Below are positions 4,940 to 12,500 of a DNA stretch of 15,718 bases, in pieces. The position numbers and the translations under genes are program-made. The DNA is from Methylohalobius sp964654415. GTDB taxonomy: Bacteria; Pseudomonadota; Gammaproteobacteria; Methylococcales; Methylothermaceae. The stretch is from assembly GCA_964654415.1 (NCBI GenBank), contig CAZZIP010000022.1, positions 1-15,718 of the forward strand. The letters run 5' to 3'. The notes below the pieces were generated by a model. The model was not told where the DNA came from. It saw only the letters and a program-made list of their open reading frames with translations, and ran no database searches. Numbering within the stretch: the first letter of the stretch is position 1; each line of letters starts with the position of its first letter.

Positions 4940-7843
4940 ATGAACAACGACACCCTCTGGCAAACCAAACTCGCCGCCCGTATTCACGACCCGGCAGAAA
5001 AGGCGCTCGTCTTGCTTCGCGATCCGGCAGGGCATGAAGGCGGCAGCATTGTCGGCATCGGCAAGGAGCTGCGTTTCAAAACCCACTGCGTGCCGCGTCG
5101 TGATGGTTCGAAGCTTGAAAAACTGAAGCTGCCGCTAGACATGGAACGTATCGTCGAGCAGGCCGATCACTGGGCTGCGGCAGCGGACCGTGCGCAGTTT
5201 CCAAAAGATGCCAACGAGCGCTTCGTGCCCTGGGCGCAGGTGCAGTTTGCCGACGAGGGCGAGTTGGTGCACCCGCTGTCGGGTGAGCGCTATGAGGTCC
5301 GAAACATCGGTCAGCAAATTCTGACCGAGCACATCAAAACTGCGAGCGAGGGCTTGTTCAAATCGCTTATTCATCACGATGCTGATGGGACCCCCAATCA
5401 TCGCCTGACGGCCTTCGCCTTCTGGCGCTTTGGGCCAGAGCTGGGGCGCGATCTCAAAGGCATCGGCCACTTGTGGGGGCTCTTGCCAGCCGATACCCGC
5501 ACGCCGGACCATACCATCTGGCAGCATCTGGATCTGACCTCTGCCCTGGCTGGTGCGATGGTCGGGGGCGGTCGGCCGGCGCTTTTGATCCTTTCAATCG
5601 GCCCAGTGCAAGACTTCATTGCCGCGGCCCGCTCTACCTCTGATCTTTGGGCCAGCTCGCATTTTCTTTCTACATTGGCTTGGCAGGCCATGAAAGAAGT
5701 TGCCGAATCCTACGGGCCAGACGCCATTATCTTCCCGCAGCTTCGTGGCGTACCGATTGTGGACCTGTGGCTGATCGAGCAAGGGGTGCGTGCTGAGCTC
5801 TTCGCGAACTCCCCCTGGAACGACACCAGCACGGACTACAACCCTCTGTTCGTCGCTGCCTTGCCCAACCGGTTCGTGGCGCTGGTGCCAGAAAATGTTG
5901 CTGGGGATTTGGCTAGACGCATTCGCGAGCGGTTGGAAGCATGGGTGCTGACCGAGGCCCGTGCCATGCTCGACCGCGTGCTTAAAGAAATCGGAGAATC
6001 TCCTGCCAACCAATATTGTTACAAGCAATTGCAGGCCCAACTGTGCGGCTTTCCCGAGGTGCATTGGTCGGTGGTGCCTTGGCTGCCGGAAAAGCACCTG
6101 GAGGAGGCGCTCAAGCCGTTCTATCCGCAAGACGGCAAGCGGCCTGGTCTTTTCGGCAGCAACGCTTGGAATACGCTAACTTCGCCCATCGAACCGGAAC
6201 AGGGCTGGCGTTTTTGGGAACCCAACGACGGCGTGCTGTATCCTGCTGTCTACGACCTCGCAGACAGGATGCTCGCTGCGGCCAAGAGCGCGCGAAGTTT
6301 CAGTCAGCTTGAACAGAAGGGGTATCGCGATTCGCTGACGGGCGAGTGTGAGTGGCTCACGCTTGAAGAGAAGCAGCTCGAAGAAGGTTCACCGCGTCAG
6401 CGTGACGATACGCTATGGGCCAAGGTCGCCAAGAAAAAGCCTTCTTGGGCCAAAAAGGGCGAACACCTGTCTGCGTTTGGGTTGATCAAACGCCTGTGGC
6501 CGGAACGATTCATCGATACCATCAAGGAAAGCCGCTGGTACAAGCAGCTTGCCGACAATCCGGACCTCTCGCGTTATGTGGTCTCTACCCATGTGATGGC
6601 CTTGGCGCCTTCGTTGGAACGGCTGATGAAAGATGGTCCGGCGAAGACCGACAAGGCTACACAGGCTATGGATCGGCTTGCTAGGGAAGTTGCTTCTTTG
6701 AAGCGCCCTGCGTTGCCGCGCCGGCTGATGCGCAGCGAGTTGCGCAAAAGCCCATGGTGGGAGACGGCAACCAAGCTTCCCACTTATCTGGAACGCGCCG
6801 AGGAGGAGTCTGACCAAGCGGAGACGGCAAAGCGGGTCGAACAGCGTCTGCTCGATATCGAAGAAGCCTTGGATACAAAGATCGAGCGGTATTACGCCTT
6901 GCTGCTGATGGATGGTGACCGCCTGGGCGCATGGCTCTCCGGTGATAAGACTCTTCGTTTCGGCGACACCTTCCATAGCCGCGTCAAGGCCGGTCTGCTG
7001 GATAATTACAGGAGCGCCAAGCTGAACCGCTATCTGGCAATGCAACGGCCGGTTTCTCCAGCGCGCCATATGGCGATCTCGACGGCACTCAATGGCTTTG
7101 CGCTCCACCTGGTTCGTTATGTGGTGGAGGATGCCTGCCTGGGCAAGCTGCTCTATGCAGGCGGGGACGACGTCATGGCGATGGTGTCGGTGCGCGATCT
7201 GCTCAAAGGCATGGGGTTGCTGCGCACTGTCTACTCAGGTGGTATGCCGAACGGCCAGGAGATGCCATTCGGTGATCAGGAACTTGAAATCAACCGGGGT
7301 TTCGTGCGGTGGCAAGATCGGCTCTATGATCGTCTCTATCTGGCGATGGGCACAAACGCCACAGCTTCCTGTGGTGCAGTCGTCGCCCACCATCAAGCAC
7401 CGCTCTCGATGGTGTTACGCGAGCTGCGCGCGGCGGAAAAACGGGCAAAAACGGAGGGGGGACGCGACGCCTTCTCTATTACCGTCGTCAAGCGTTCCGG
7501 CGGAGCCTTGTACCTGACGGAAAAATGGGGCGAGCCGGTGCGGCTGCTCAACGATCTCATCGCCTTTTTGCGCCACGACGACACCTCGCGGCGGGCGGTG
7601 TACCACACGCTGGAATGGCTTGCCGATCTGCCCGACCCCAGGGGCAAACCCGAGATGCTGGAAAGCCTGCTGGCCTATCAGCTTGCCCGCCAATCGGGCA
7701 ACGATCCAAGGTCAACGACGCTGGCCCGGCGCCTGGCTACACTGGCTGTCGCCCAGGCCAGGAACGGCCTGAACTGGCTGCAAAACTTCCTTACCGTGGC
7801 CGAGTTCCTGGCCCGCGAAACCCGTGCCGGAGGTGACGCATGA
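4940..7843 (+). CDS. cmr2: Cas10/Cmr2, signature subunit with HD and GGDD cyclase
   Basis: This 967-residue protein is the large subunit of the Cmr complex. When target RNA is bound, Cas10 proteins make cyclic oligoadenylates from ATP, and many also cut ssDNA. An HD pair sits at H16-D17 (RIHDPAEKAL). The first palm-like domain has MDGD at 657-660. The second has YAGGDD with G741-G742-D743-D744, the catalytic cyclase motif, intact. Downstream, TASCGAVVAHHQAPL near 808-822 is typical of Cmr2. The Cys-rich zinc segment between the domains looks reduced: I see single cysteines at C360, C369 and C470 (LTGECEW) rather than paired CxxC motifs. The start is ATG 4940. Its end overlaps cmr3 by ATGA. 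It should feed messenger to both CARF-HEPN proteins here. Confidence 0.93.
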   Translation: MNNDTLWQTKLAARIHDPAEKALVLLRDPAGHEGGSIVGIGKELRFKTHCVPRRDGSKLEKLKLPLDMERIVEQADHWAAAADRAQFPKDANERFVPWAQVQFADEGELVHPLSGERYEVRNIGQQILTEHIKTASEGLFKSLIHHDADGTPNHRLTAFAFWRFGPELGRDLKGIGHLWGLLPADTRTPDHTIWQHLDLTSALAGAMVGGGRPALLILSIGPVQDFIAAARSTSDLWASSHFLSTLAWQAMKEVAESYGPDAIIFPQLRGVPIVDLWLIEQGVRAELFANSPWNDTSTDYNPLFVAALPNRFVALVPENVAGDLARRIRERLEAWVLTEARAMLDRVLKEIGESPANQYCYKQLQAQLCGFPEVHWSVVPWLPEKHLEEALKPFYPQDGKRPGLFGSNAWNTLTSPIEPEQGWRFWEPNDGVLYPAVYDLADRMLAAAKSARSFSQLEQKGYRDSLTGECEWLTLEEKQLEEGSPRQRDDTLWAKVAKKKPSWAKKGEHLSAFGLIKRLWPERFIDTIKESRWYKQLADNPDLSRYVVSTHVMALAPSLERLMKDGPAKTDKATQAMDRLAREVASLKRPALPRRLMRSELRKSPWWETATKLPTYLERAEEESDQAETAKRVEQRLLDIEEALDTKIERYYALLLMDGDRLGAWLSGDKTLRFGDTFHSRVKAGLLDNYRSAKLNRYLAMQRPVSPARHMAISTALNGFALHLVRYVVEDACLGKLLYAGGDDVMAMVSVRDLLKGMGLLRTVYSGGMPNGQEMPFGDQELEINRGFVRWQDRLYDRLYLAMGTNATASCGAVVAHHQAPLSMVLRELRAAEKRAKTEGGRDAFSITVVKRSGGALYLTEKWGEPVRLLNDLIAFLRHDDTSRRAVYHTLEWLADLPDPRGKPEMLESLLAYQLARQSGNDPRSTTLARRLATLAVAQARNGLNWLQNFLTVAEFLARETRAGGDA

Positions 7844-9033
7844 GCATCGAATATCGTTTCCTCGAACCCCTGGACGTGCTGTTTTTGCGCGGCAACAAGC
7901 TCTTTGGCGATCCGGGGAGCTTTGGCGAGTCGCTCGTGCCGCCTTGGCCATCGGTAGCCGCAGGTGCCATCCGTTCGGCGCTGCTTGCCAATGAGGGCGT
8001 AGACCTTGCCGCCTTCGCCCGCGGCGAAATCGAGCATCCGGTTTTAGGCACGCCGGCCAAGCCGGGGCCCTTTGCCGTCACTGCCTTTCACCTCGCCCGG
8101 CGATACGGGAATGGGCGGGTGGAAATCCTCCTGCCGCCGCCCGCCGATCTGGTGATTTCCGAAGACGCGGCCGGGCATGCGACGGTGCGCGCCCTCACCC
8201 CCGCCCCTCTCCCAGAGGGAGAGGGGCTATTGAGTTCTGCGCCGCTGCCGCTGCTGCCGGTGCTGGCCGAGCGCGAGCGCCGCAAGCCGGCCAGCGGTTA
8301 CTGGTTTACCGAATCCGGCTGGCGCAAGTACCTGAAGGGCGAGACGCCAGAAGCTGCCGATCTGGTGAAATCGAGCGAGCTGTGGGCACTCGATCTCCGC
8401 GTAGGTGTGGGGCTAGAGGCCAGCACCCGCCGCGCTGCCGACGGGCGGCTGTTCTCTGTGCAGGCGGTGGCGATGCGCGAAGGGGTGGGGTTCCTCGTCG
8501 CCATCGCCGGCGCCCATCCGCCCAAGGAGGGCATGGTGCGCTTAGGCGGGGATGGGCGCGCCGCCGCGATTACGCCCATCGCCCATACCCCGCCTGAGCC
8601 CGATTACGCCGCTATTGCGAAAGCGGGCCGCTGCCGTTTGGTGCTCACCACACCGGGCATCTTTTCTACCCCTCTCCCTGGGGGAGAGGGGCCGGGGGTG
8701 AGGGCGGGCTGGCTGCCCACCGGCGCCGATCCCGAACAACGTCGCAGCAGCGATGGTGCTGTTCGTTTTGCTCTCCATGGCGTCACCGGCTGGATCGTGT
8801 GCGCTGCCGTGCCGCGCTATGAGGTCGTCTCCGGCTGGGATTTGGCCAACTGGGCTCCAAAGCCCGCGCTGCGGGCGGCCCCGACGGGCAGCGTCTATTG
8901 GATCGAAGACCTGCAGGCGACCCCCGAGGCCCTGCGCAAGCTTGCCGCGCACGGTTTGTGGAGCGATCCCTGCGAAAATCCTACCCGCCGTGCCGAGGGC
9001 TTCAATCGCTTTACCTGGGGGCTGTGGCCGTGA
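7840..9033 (+). CDS. cmr3: Type III-B RAMP protein Cmr3
   Basis: This 397-residue RAMP is recognised as Cmr3, which pairs with Cmr2 and holds the crRNA 5' handle. The N terminus shows the Cmr3 pattern EPLDVLFLRGNKLFGDPGS, followed by PPWPSVAAGAIRSALLA. GGAGGTGA at 7829-7836 and the ATGA overlap with cmr2 fix the start. Two REP-like palindromes lie within the gene and are translated. The first gives ALTPAPLPEGEG at residues 118-129. The second gives TPLPGGEGPGVRA at 277-289. They are inverted relative to each other and neither shifts the frame nor adds a stop, so the protein is probably functional with two extra loops. Its stop is 5 bp from the stop of the convergent toxin gene. Confidence 0.87.
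   Translation: MSIEYRFLEPLDVLFLRGNKLFGDPGSFGESLVPPWPSVAAGAIRSALLANEGVDLAAFARGEIEHPVLGTPAKPGPFAVTAFHLARRYGNGRVEILLPPPADLVISEDAAGHATVRALTPAPLPEGEGLLSSAPLPLLPVLAERERRKPASGYWFTESGWRKYLKGETPEAADLVKSSELWALDLRVGVGLEASTRRAADGRLFSVQAVAMREGVGFLVAIAGAHPPKEGMVRLGGDGRAAAITPIAHTPPEPDYAAIAKAGRCRLVLTTPGIFSTPLPGGEGPGVRAGWLPTGADPEQRRSSDGAVRFALHGVTGWIVCAAVPRYEVVSGWDLANWAPKPALRAAPTGSVYWIEDLQATPEALRKLAAHGLWSDPCENPTRRAEGFNRFTWGLWP
8191..8226. repeat. REP-like palindrome inside cmr3, copy 1 (inverted)
   Basis: CCCCTCTCCC (8204-8213) pairs with GGGAGAGGGG (8217-8226) around AGA. It is preceded by GCCCTCACCCCCG, the reverse complement of the GGTGAGGGC tail of the other copies, so it is inserted in the opposite orientation. 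It is read in frame as ALTPAPLPEGEG. Confidence 0.88.
8669..8705. repeat. REP-like palindrome inside cmr3, copy 2
   Basis: CCCCTCTCCC (8669-8678) pairs with GGGAGAGGGG (8682-8691) around TGG, followed by CCGGGGGTGAGGGC. It is read in frame as TPLPGGEGPGVRA. Confidence 0.88.
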
Positions 9034-9038
9034 GGCGG

Positions 9039-9431
9039 CTACCACAGCGTGCGGACCGGGTACTGTTGGATCGCGCGGTCCGGCGTGCACACCACCAAGC
9101 CATGAGCGATGGCTTGGCAGATCAACATGCGGTCGAAGGGGTCGCGATGAAGAGGCGGCAACTTGATTATCTGGGCAACCGCTTCCTCAGTCAGGGGGAG
9201 GGGCGCGATGCGATGGGCTTCCCGTTGTTCGACGTAATACCGCTCGGGATCAACCGGTTTGGACAGAGCCAGACGGCCGGCTTGGTGCTTGAGCAGGATT
9301 TCCCAAAGGGAGATCGAGCTCAGGTACACCTCGTTTCGGGGATCGGCGATATGGACGCGCGCCTCCTGCGACAACTCCGGTTCGTCCCAGATCAACCACA
9401 GGAAAGTGCAACTGTCGAGAAGCAACCTCAC
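9039..9431 (-). CDS. vapC: PIN-domain toxin, VapC-like
   Basis: This 130-residue protein has the PIN-domain RNase pattern of VapC toxins. Acidic residues are at D6 (LLLDSCTFLW), E44 (SLWEILLK), D97 and D100 (HRDPFDRMLICQA) and D118 (CTPDRAIQQY). PIN toxins use these to bind Mg or Mn and cleave RNA, often tRNA or rRNA. The start appears to be GTG 9431-9429, which overlaps the antitoxin stop as GTGA; no ATG fits. It lies on the strand opposite the cmr genes, tail-to-tail with cmr3, with 5 bp between the two stop codons. All candidate catalytic residues are present, so it is probably active. Gene symbols for this family are loose; it is closest to the COG3744-like group paired with Phd/YefM-type antitoxins. 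Confidence 0.85.
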   Translation of the reverse strand: MRLLLDSCTFLWLIWDEPELSQEARVHIADPRNEVYLSSISLWEILLKHQAGRLALSKPVDPERYYVEQREAHRIAPLPLTEEAVAQIIKLPPLHRDPFDRMLICQAIAHGLVVCTPDRAIQQYPVRTLW

Positions 9432-9682
9432 GAGGACGCGCGACCCTCAAACAACGCGAGCAACTCCTCGTCGAGCGGCTCGAAGAACGAGGGTGGCACA
9501 TGACCGTCGCCTTTGGCCAAGCCGATCGGGCGCGGTTCGGCCACGCCCGAAGGAGGAACCGGCTTCAGCTCAGCCACCGGTTTGTTACGGCGGCAGATCA
9601 CAATGGTCTCTCCCGCCTCGACCCGATCGAGCAGCTCGGAAAGACGGGCCTTTGCCTCATAGAGATTAATGTGCTTGGACAT
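9428..9682 (-). CDS. Phd/YefM-type antitoxin (VapB-like)
   Basis: This 84-residue protein begins MSKHINLYEAKARLSELLDR and continues with VEAGETIVICRRNKPVAELK. That is the standard DNA-binding N-terminal domain of Phd/YefM antitoxins. The C-terminal part (HVPPSFFEPLDEELLALFEG) is the expected toxin-neutralising tail. The start is ATG 9682; the frame is open up to a TTG at 9730, but the extra residues do not resemble the family. I see no Shine-Dalgarno before 9682, which may fit a leaderless transcript. It precedes and overlaps the toxin gene, the usual order for this type II pair. Antitoxins of this family normally repress their own promoter, here the 47 bp shared with cmr4. Confidence 0.85.
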   Translation of the reverse strand: MSKHINLYEAKARLSELLDRVEAGETIVICRRNKPVAELKPVPPSGVAEPRPIGLAKGDGHVPPSFFEPLDEELLALFEGRASS

Positions 9683-9688
9683 GTTCAG

Positions 9689-9717
9689 AGAGTAGGTCAC
9701 AATCTTGGTCAAGTCAA
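9689..9717 (-). promoter_or_regulatory. Possible promoter of the toxin-antitoxin pair
   Basis: On the minus strand, TTGACT (9717-9712) is followed after exactly 17 bp by TACTCT (9694-9689). The -35 is good and the -10 is weak (3 of 6). Transcription would begin at about the antitoxin ATG (9682), giving a leaderless mRNA. Confidence 0.3.
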
Positions 9718-9721
9718 GGAG
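9716..9721 (+). promoter_or_regulatory. Shine-Dalgarno that decides the cmr4 start
   Basis: AAGGAG ends 8 bases before ATG 9730. This favours 9730 over the in-frame GTG at 9721. Confidence 0.65.
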
Positions 9722-9729
9722 TGCTGGCA

Positions 9730-10701
9730 ATGTTTGAAAAACGAGCCGTTCTTTTCCTTTACGCCGTCAGTCCCGTGCACATGGGCGCGGGCCAAGCGAT
9801 CGGCGTCATCGACAACCCCATCCAGCGTGAGCGCCACACCGGTCACCCTTGCTTTGCTGGCTCTGGCATCAAGGGTGCAGTGCGGCATAGCTTTGAGGTG
9901 CTGTCCAAGGATACAAAGATTGAAAAACCACTTAAGGAAGTCATCGACGACCTGTTTGGTCCTGACCCTGATCCTGAATCCCGTCAGGGCAAGGACCTCC
10001 ACGCCGGCGCGGTGAGCTTTGGCGATGCGCAGCTTGTCGTTTTTCCGGTGCGCTCGCTCAAAGGGGGCTATGTTTACGCCACCTGCCCGCAAGCGATTTC
10101 TCGCGCGCAGCGCCTGCTGGGGCTGATCGGCATTGAGACCGGCTGGCCCGAGCTGCCAGCACTGGAGGAGGGCAAATGCCTGCTCGCCAACCCAGCGTTG
10201 CTATCTCAGCGCCTGATCAACGGCCAACAGACCGACGTCCTTCATCTGGAAGCTTTCGAATATGTAGCTAGAGACAAGGAAAACCAGGCCGTGAAAGCAG
10301 TCGCCGCTTGGCTGGCGGAAAACGCCCTTCCACAAGGCGATGGCTACGGCTTTTTCCGCGATAAACTCAAAAACGATCTGGTGGTGCTGTCCGACACCGA
10401 TTTTGCCTACTTCGCCGAGCACGCCACGCTGGTGGAACCCCACGTGCGCATTAACGATGTGACTGGCACTGCTGAAGACGGAGGGTTGTTCTACACCGAA
10501 AACCTGCCGCCAGAATCGTTGCTCGTGGCGCCTATGCTGGCGAGCCAGACTCGCACCGGTAAGAAGCGCGACGAAGAGGAGGATGCGTTCAGCGTCATGG
10601 CCAAGATCAAGAACGTGATCGACGGAAAACTCTTGCAAATCGGCGGCGACGCTACCACCGGTCGTGGGCTGGTGGTCGCCAAGATGGTGGAGGGCCGGTG
10701 A
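9730..10701 (+). CDS. cmr4: Type III-B backbone RAMP Cmr4 (target RNA slicer)
   Basis: This 323-residue protein is recognised as Cmr4 (Cas7-like). It forms the repeated backbone along the crRNA and cuts the bound target RNA at 6-nt intervals. The segment GVIDNPIQRERHTG carries D28, the position of the catalytic aspartate in Cmr4 proteins, followed by FAGSGIKGAVR. A C-terminal Gly-rich segment, GGDATTGRGLVV, completes the RAMP fold. The length is typical and no defect is seen. It is the first cmr gene after the inverted toxin-antitoxin insertion, 696 bp from the cmr3 stop. It therefore depends on read-through from upstream or on an unseen local promoter. Its stop overlaps the cmr5 start by one base (TGATG). 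Confidence 0.93.
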   Translation: MFEKRAVLFLYAVSPVHMGAGQAIGVIDNPIQRERHTGHPCFAGSGIKGAVRHSFEVLSKDTKIEKPLKEVIDDLFGPDPDPESRQGKDLHAGAVSFGDAQLVVFPVRSLKGGYVYATCPQAISRAQRLLGLIGIETGWPELPALEEGKCLLANPALLSQRLINGQQTDVLHLEAFEYVARDKENQAVKAVAAWLAENALPQGDGYGFFRDKLKNDLVVLSDTDFAYFAEHATLVEPHVRINDVTGTAEDGGLFYTENLPPESLLVAPMLASQTRTGKKRDEEEDAFSVMAKIKNVIDGKLLQIGGDATTGRGLVVAKMVEGR

Positions 10702-11078
10702 TGAACGCACAAGCCCATAAAGAACCGCGTCTGACGCTGGAGCAGCAACGCGCGCAGGATGCGTGGGAGAAGTCGGCCAATTACCAAAAAGGTCACGTCA
10801 ACTTCGCCAAAGGGCTGCCAGCACTCATCATGAACTCGGGCCTGATGCAGGTGCTCGCCTTTTGTCACGAAAAGAGTGGCGAATACGAGGACATCGCACG
10901 GGACCTGCGGCGCTGGCTCAACCATCGCTTCAACGGCGTCAACAATGACCCAGGCTTTGAGACGTTCATGCAAGCGTTGATGGACGCCGACCCACGCACC
11001 TACCAGATGATCACTGCCGAAGCTTTTGCCTGGCTCAAGTGGCTTAGGCAGATGGCCAGCGCGAGGCAGGGAGGATAA
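10701..11078 (+). CDS. cmr5: Type III-B small subunit Cmr5
   Basis: This 125-residue, mainly helical protein sits between cmr4 and cmr6, the canonical place for Cmr5, the Cas11-like small subunit that lines the target-RNA groove. The N-terminal part reads LTLEQQRAQDAWEK, then KGLPALIMNSGLMQVLAFCHEK, as in Cmr5 proteins. This assignment rests on that pattern, on size and on position. ATG 10701 is preferred over the adjacent GTG 10698. GGAGG at 10689-10693 is 7 bases upstream and the codon shares one base with the cmr4 stop, so translation is probably coupled. Confidence 0.88.
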   Translation: MNAQAHKEPRLTLEQQRAQDAWEKSANYQKGHVNFAKGLPALIMNSGLMQVLAFCHEKSGEYEDIARDLRRWLNHRFNGVNNDPGFETFMQALMDADPRTYQMITAEAFAWLKWLRQMASARQGG

Positions 11079-11081
11079 GCT

Positions 11082-12500
11082 ATGCCAATCGCTGCTGTTC
11101 CTGCCTACTTGGGCAACGATTTCAAAGAAGCTTCGCCGGGGATGCGTTTCGGGCTGCTGTTACCCATCTGGACGAATCGACAGGATCAGGAAGCGGAAGT
11201 CCGCAAGCGGGCTGAAGCCAGGAGTCGGGAAGGGCAGGAGATCGCTAACCTGCTCCAGACTCAGGGAATGGACGCGACGATCAGGCATCTGCGTCAGCGG
11301 CAACAGAGGCCCTTGCCCGGACTTTGGGACAAGAATGACTTCGCCGCCAGGAAGGCGTGGGATGTGGTCAAGACGATGACCGCTTCTGATCAGCTTCGGG
11401 TGAAGCAGCTGGCGAATCGCCAAACTGCTTTGGCGGACACGGTCACCCCAGACCGGCTGCTGCGCCTCAATGCCACCGCCACCGCCCCCTTCACCACGGG
11501 ACTTGGCAACGAACACCCGCTGGAGAACGGTTTTGCGTTTCTGTGGCCTTATGGGCTGCCGTATCTTCCCGGCTCTGGCGTCAAGGGTGTGGTGCGCCGA
11601 GCAGCGCAAGAGCTCGCCAGCGGGATGTGGGATGACGATCGTGGTTGGAAAGGGCTCGATCAGCGCTGTTACTACCGAATCGAATACGGCAGCGGTAAGA
11701 ACCGTGTCACGCTCGATCTTTCCGTCCTCGACGTGCTCTTTGGGTACGAACCCGAAAAAGGCGACACTGAGCACGTGCGCGGCGCGCTCAGCTTTTGGGA
11801 TGTGATCCCGCAGATCGAGGGCGCGAGCCTCATGGTCGAGATCATGACCCCGCACCAGGGCCATTACTATCAGTGGGAGAAAGATCAACGGGGTAATCCC
11901 ATTGAGGTTCCTCCCCACGACTCGGGTCAACCCACCCCAATTCCCTTTCTCACTGTGCCGCCGGGCTCGGTTTTCACCTTCTACGTCGTCTGTGACCGGC
12001 AGCACCTCGCGCGCCTGACGCAGCACCCGCTCGACGGCGCGCCGGACCTGCTGGCCTGTGGCGACGATGGCAAGCCGCGCTGGCAGACGCTCCTTGAAGC
12101 CGCCTTCGAGCACACCTTCGAGTGGCTTGGCTTTGGTGCCAAAACCGCTGTAGGTTACGGGGCGATGGAGACGCCGCGGATGCGCCAGGCGCGCTCGCCA
12201 ATGATGGAAAACACCTCATCCGGCCAGCCTGCTACGCCACATACCCAAGCATTAACTGTTTCAGAGACAGAAACAATCTGGCCTAAGGCGAAACTCACCT
12301 ACAACGCAGGGTCAGGTGAGATCAAGGCAGTTTTCGAAGGTAAGAGCACTGCAGGGGCGCGTGGCGAGCTCGCCAAGGAGATTCTTGCCGGACTCGGCGA
12401 CAGAGCTGAACAGCTAAAGAAGAAAAAAGAGCTCAAGGACGTTTCGGTGCGGGTTCGAATAAAAGGCAATCTGATTGAGCTTTTGGGACTTCAACCATGA
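11082..12500 (+). CDS. cmr6: Type III-B RAMP protein Cmr6, long form
   Basis: This 472-residue RAMP is recognised as Cmr6, a Cas7-like subunit near the crRNA 3' end. The RAMP core is recognisable from LRLNATATAPFTTGLGNEHP through LPYLPGSGVKGVVRRAAQE to WLGFGAKTAVGYGAM near residues 347-361. It is longer than many Cmr6 proteins. An N-terminal charged segment of about 120 residues precedes the core, and a tail of about 110 residues follows it, including a Lys-rich stretch (EQLKKKKELKDV). GGGAGG at 11069-11074 supports ATG 11082, three bases after the cmr5 stop. Its own stop overlaps the next start as ATGA (12497-12500), so the accessory gene that follows is in the same operon. Confidence 0.88.
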   Translation: MPIAAVPAYLGNDFKEASPGMRFGLLLPIWTNRQDQEAEVRKRAEARSREGQEIANLLQTQGMDATIRHLRQRQQRPLPGLWDKNDFAARKAWDVVKTMTASDQLRVKQLANRQTALADTVTPDRLLRLNATATAPFTTGLGNEHPLENGFAFLWPYGLPYLPGSGVKGVVRRAAQELASGMWDDDRGWKGLDQRCYYRIEYGSGKNRVTLDLSVLDVLFGYEPEKGDTEHVRGALSFWDVIPQIEGASLMVEIMTPHQGHYYQWEKDQRGNPIEVPPHDSGQPTPIPFLTVPPGSVFTFYVVCDRQHLARLTQHPLDGAPDLLACGDDGKPRWQTLLEAAFEHTFEWLGFGAKTAVGYGAMETPRMRQARSPMMENTSSGQPATPHTQALTVSETETIWPKAKLTYNAGSGEIKAVFEGKSTAGARGELAKEILAGLGDRAEQLKKKKELKDVSVRVRIKGNLIELLGLQP

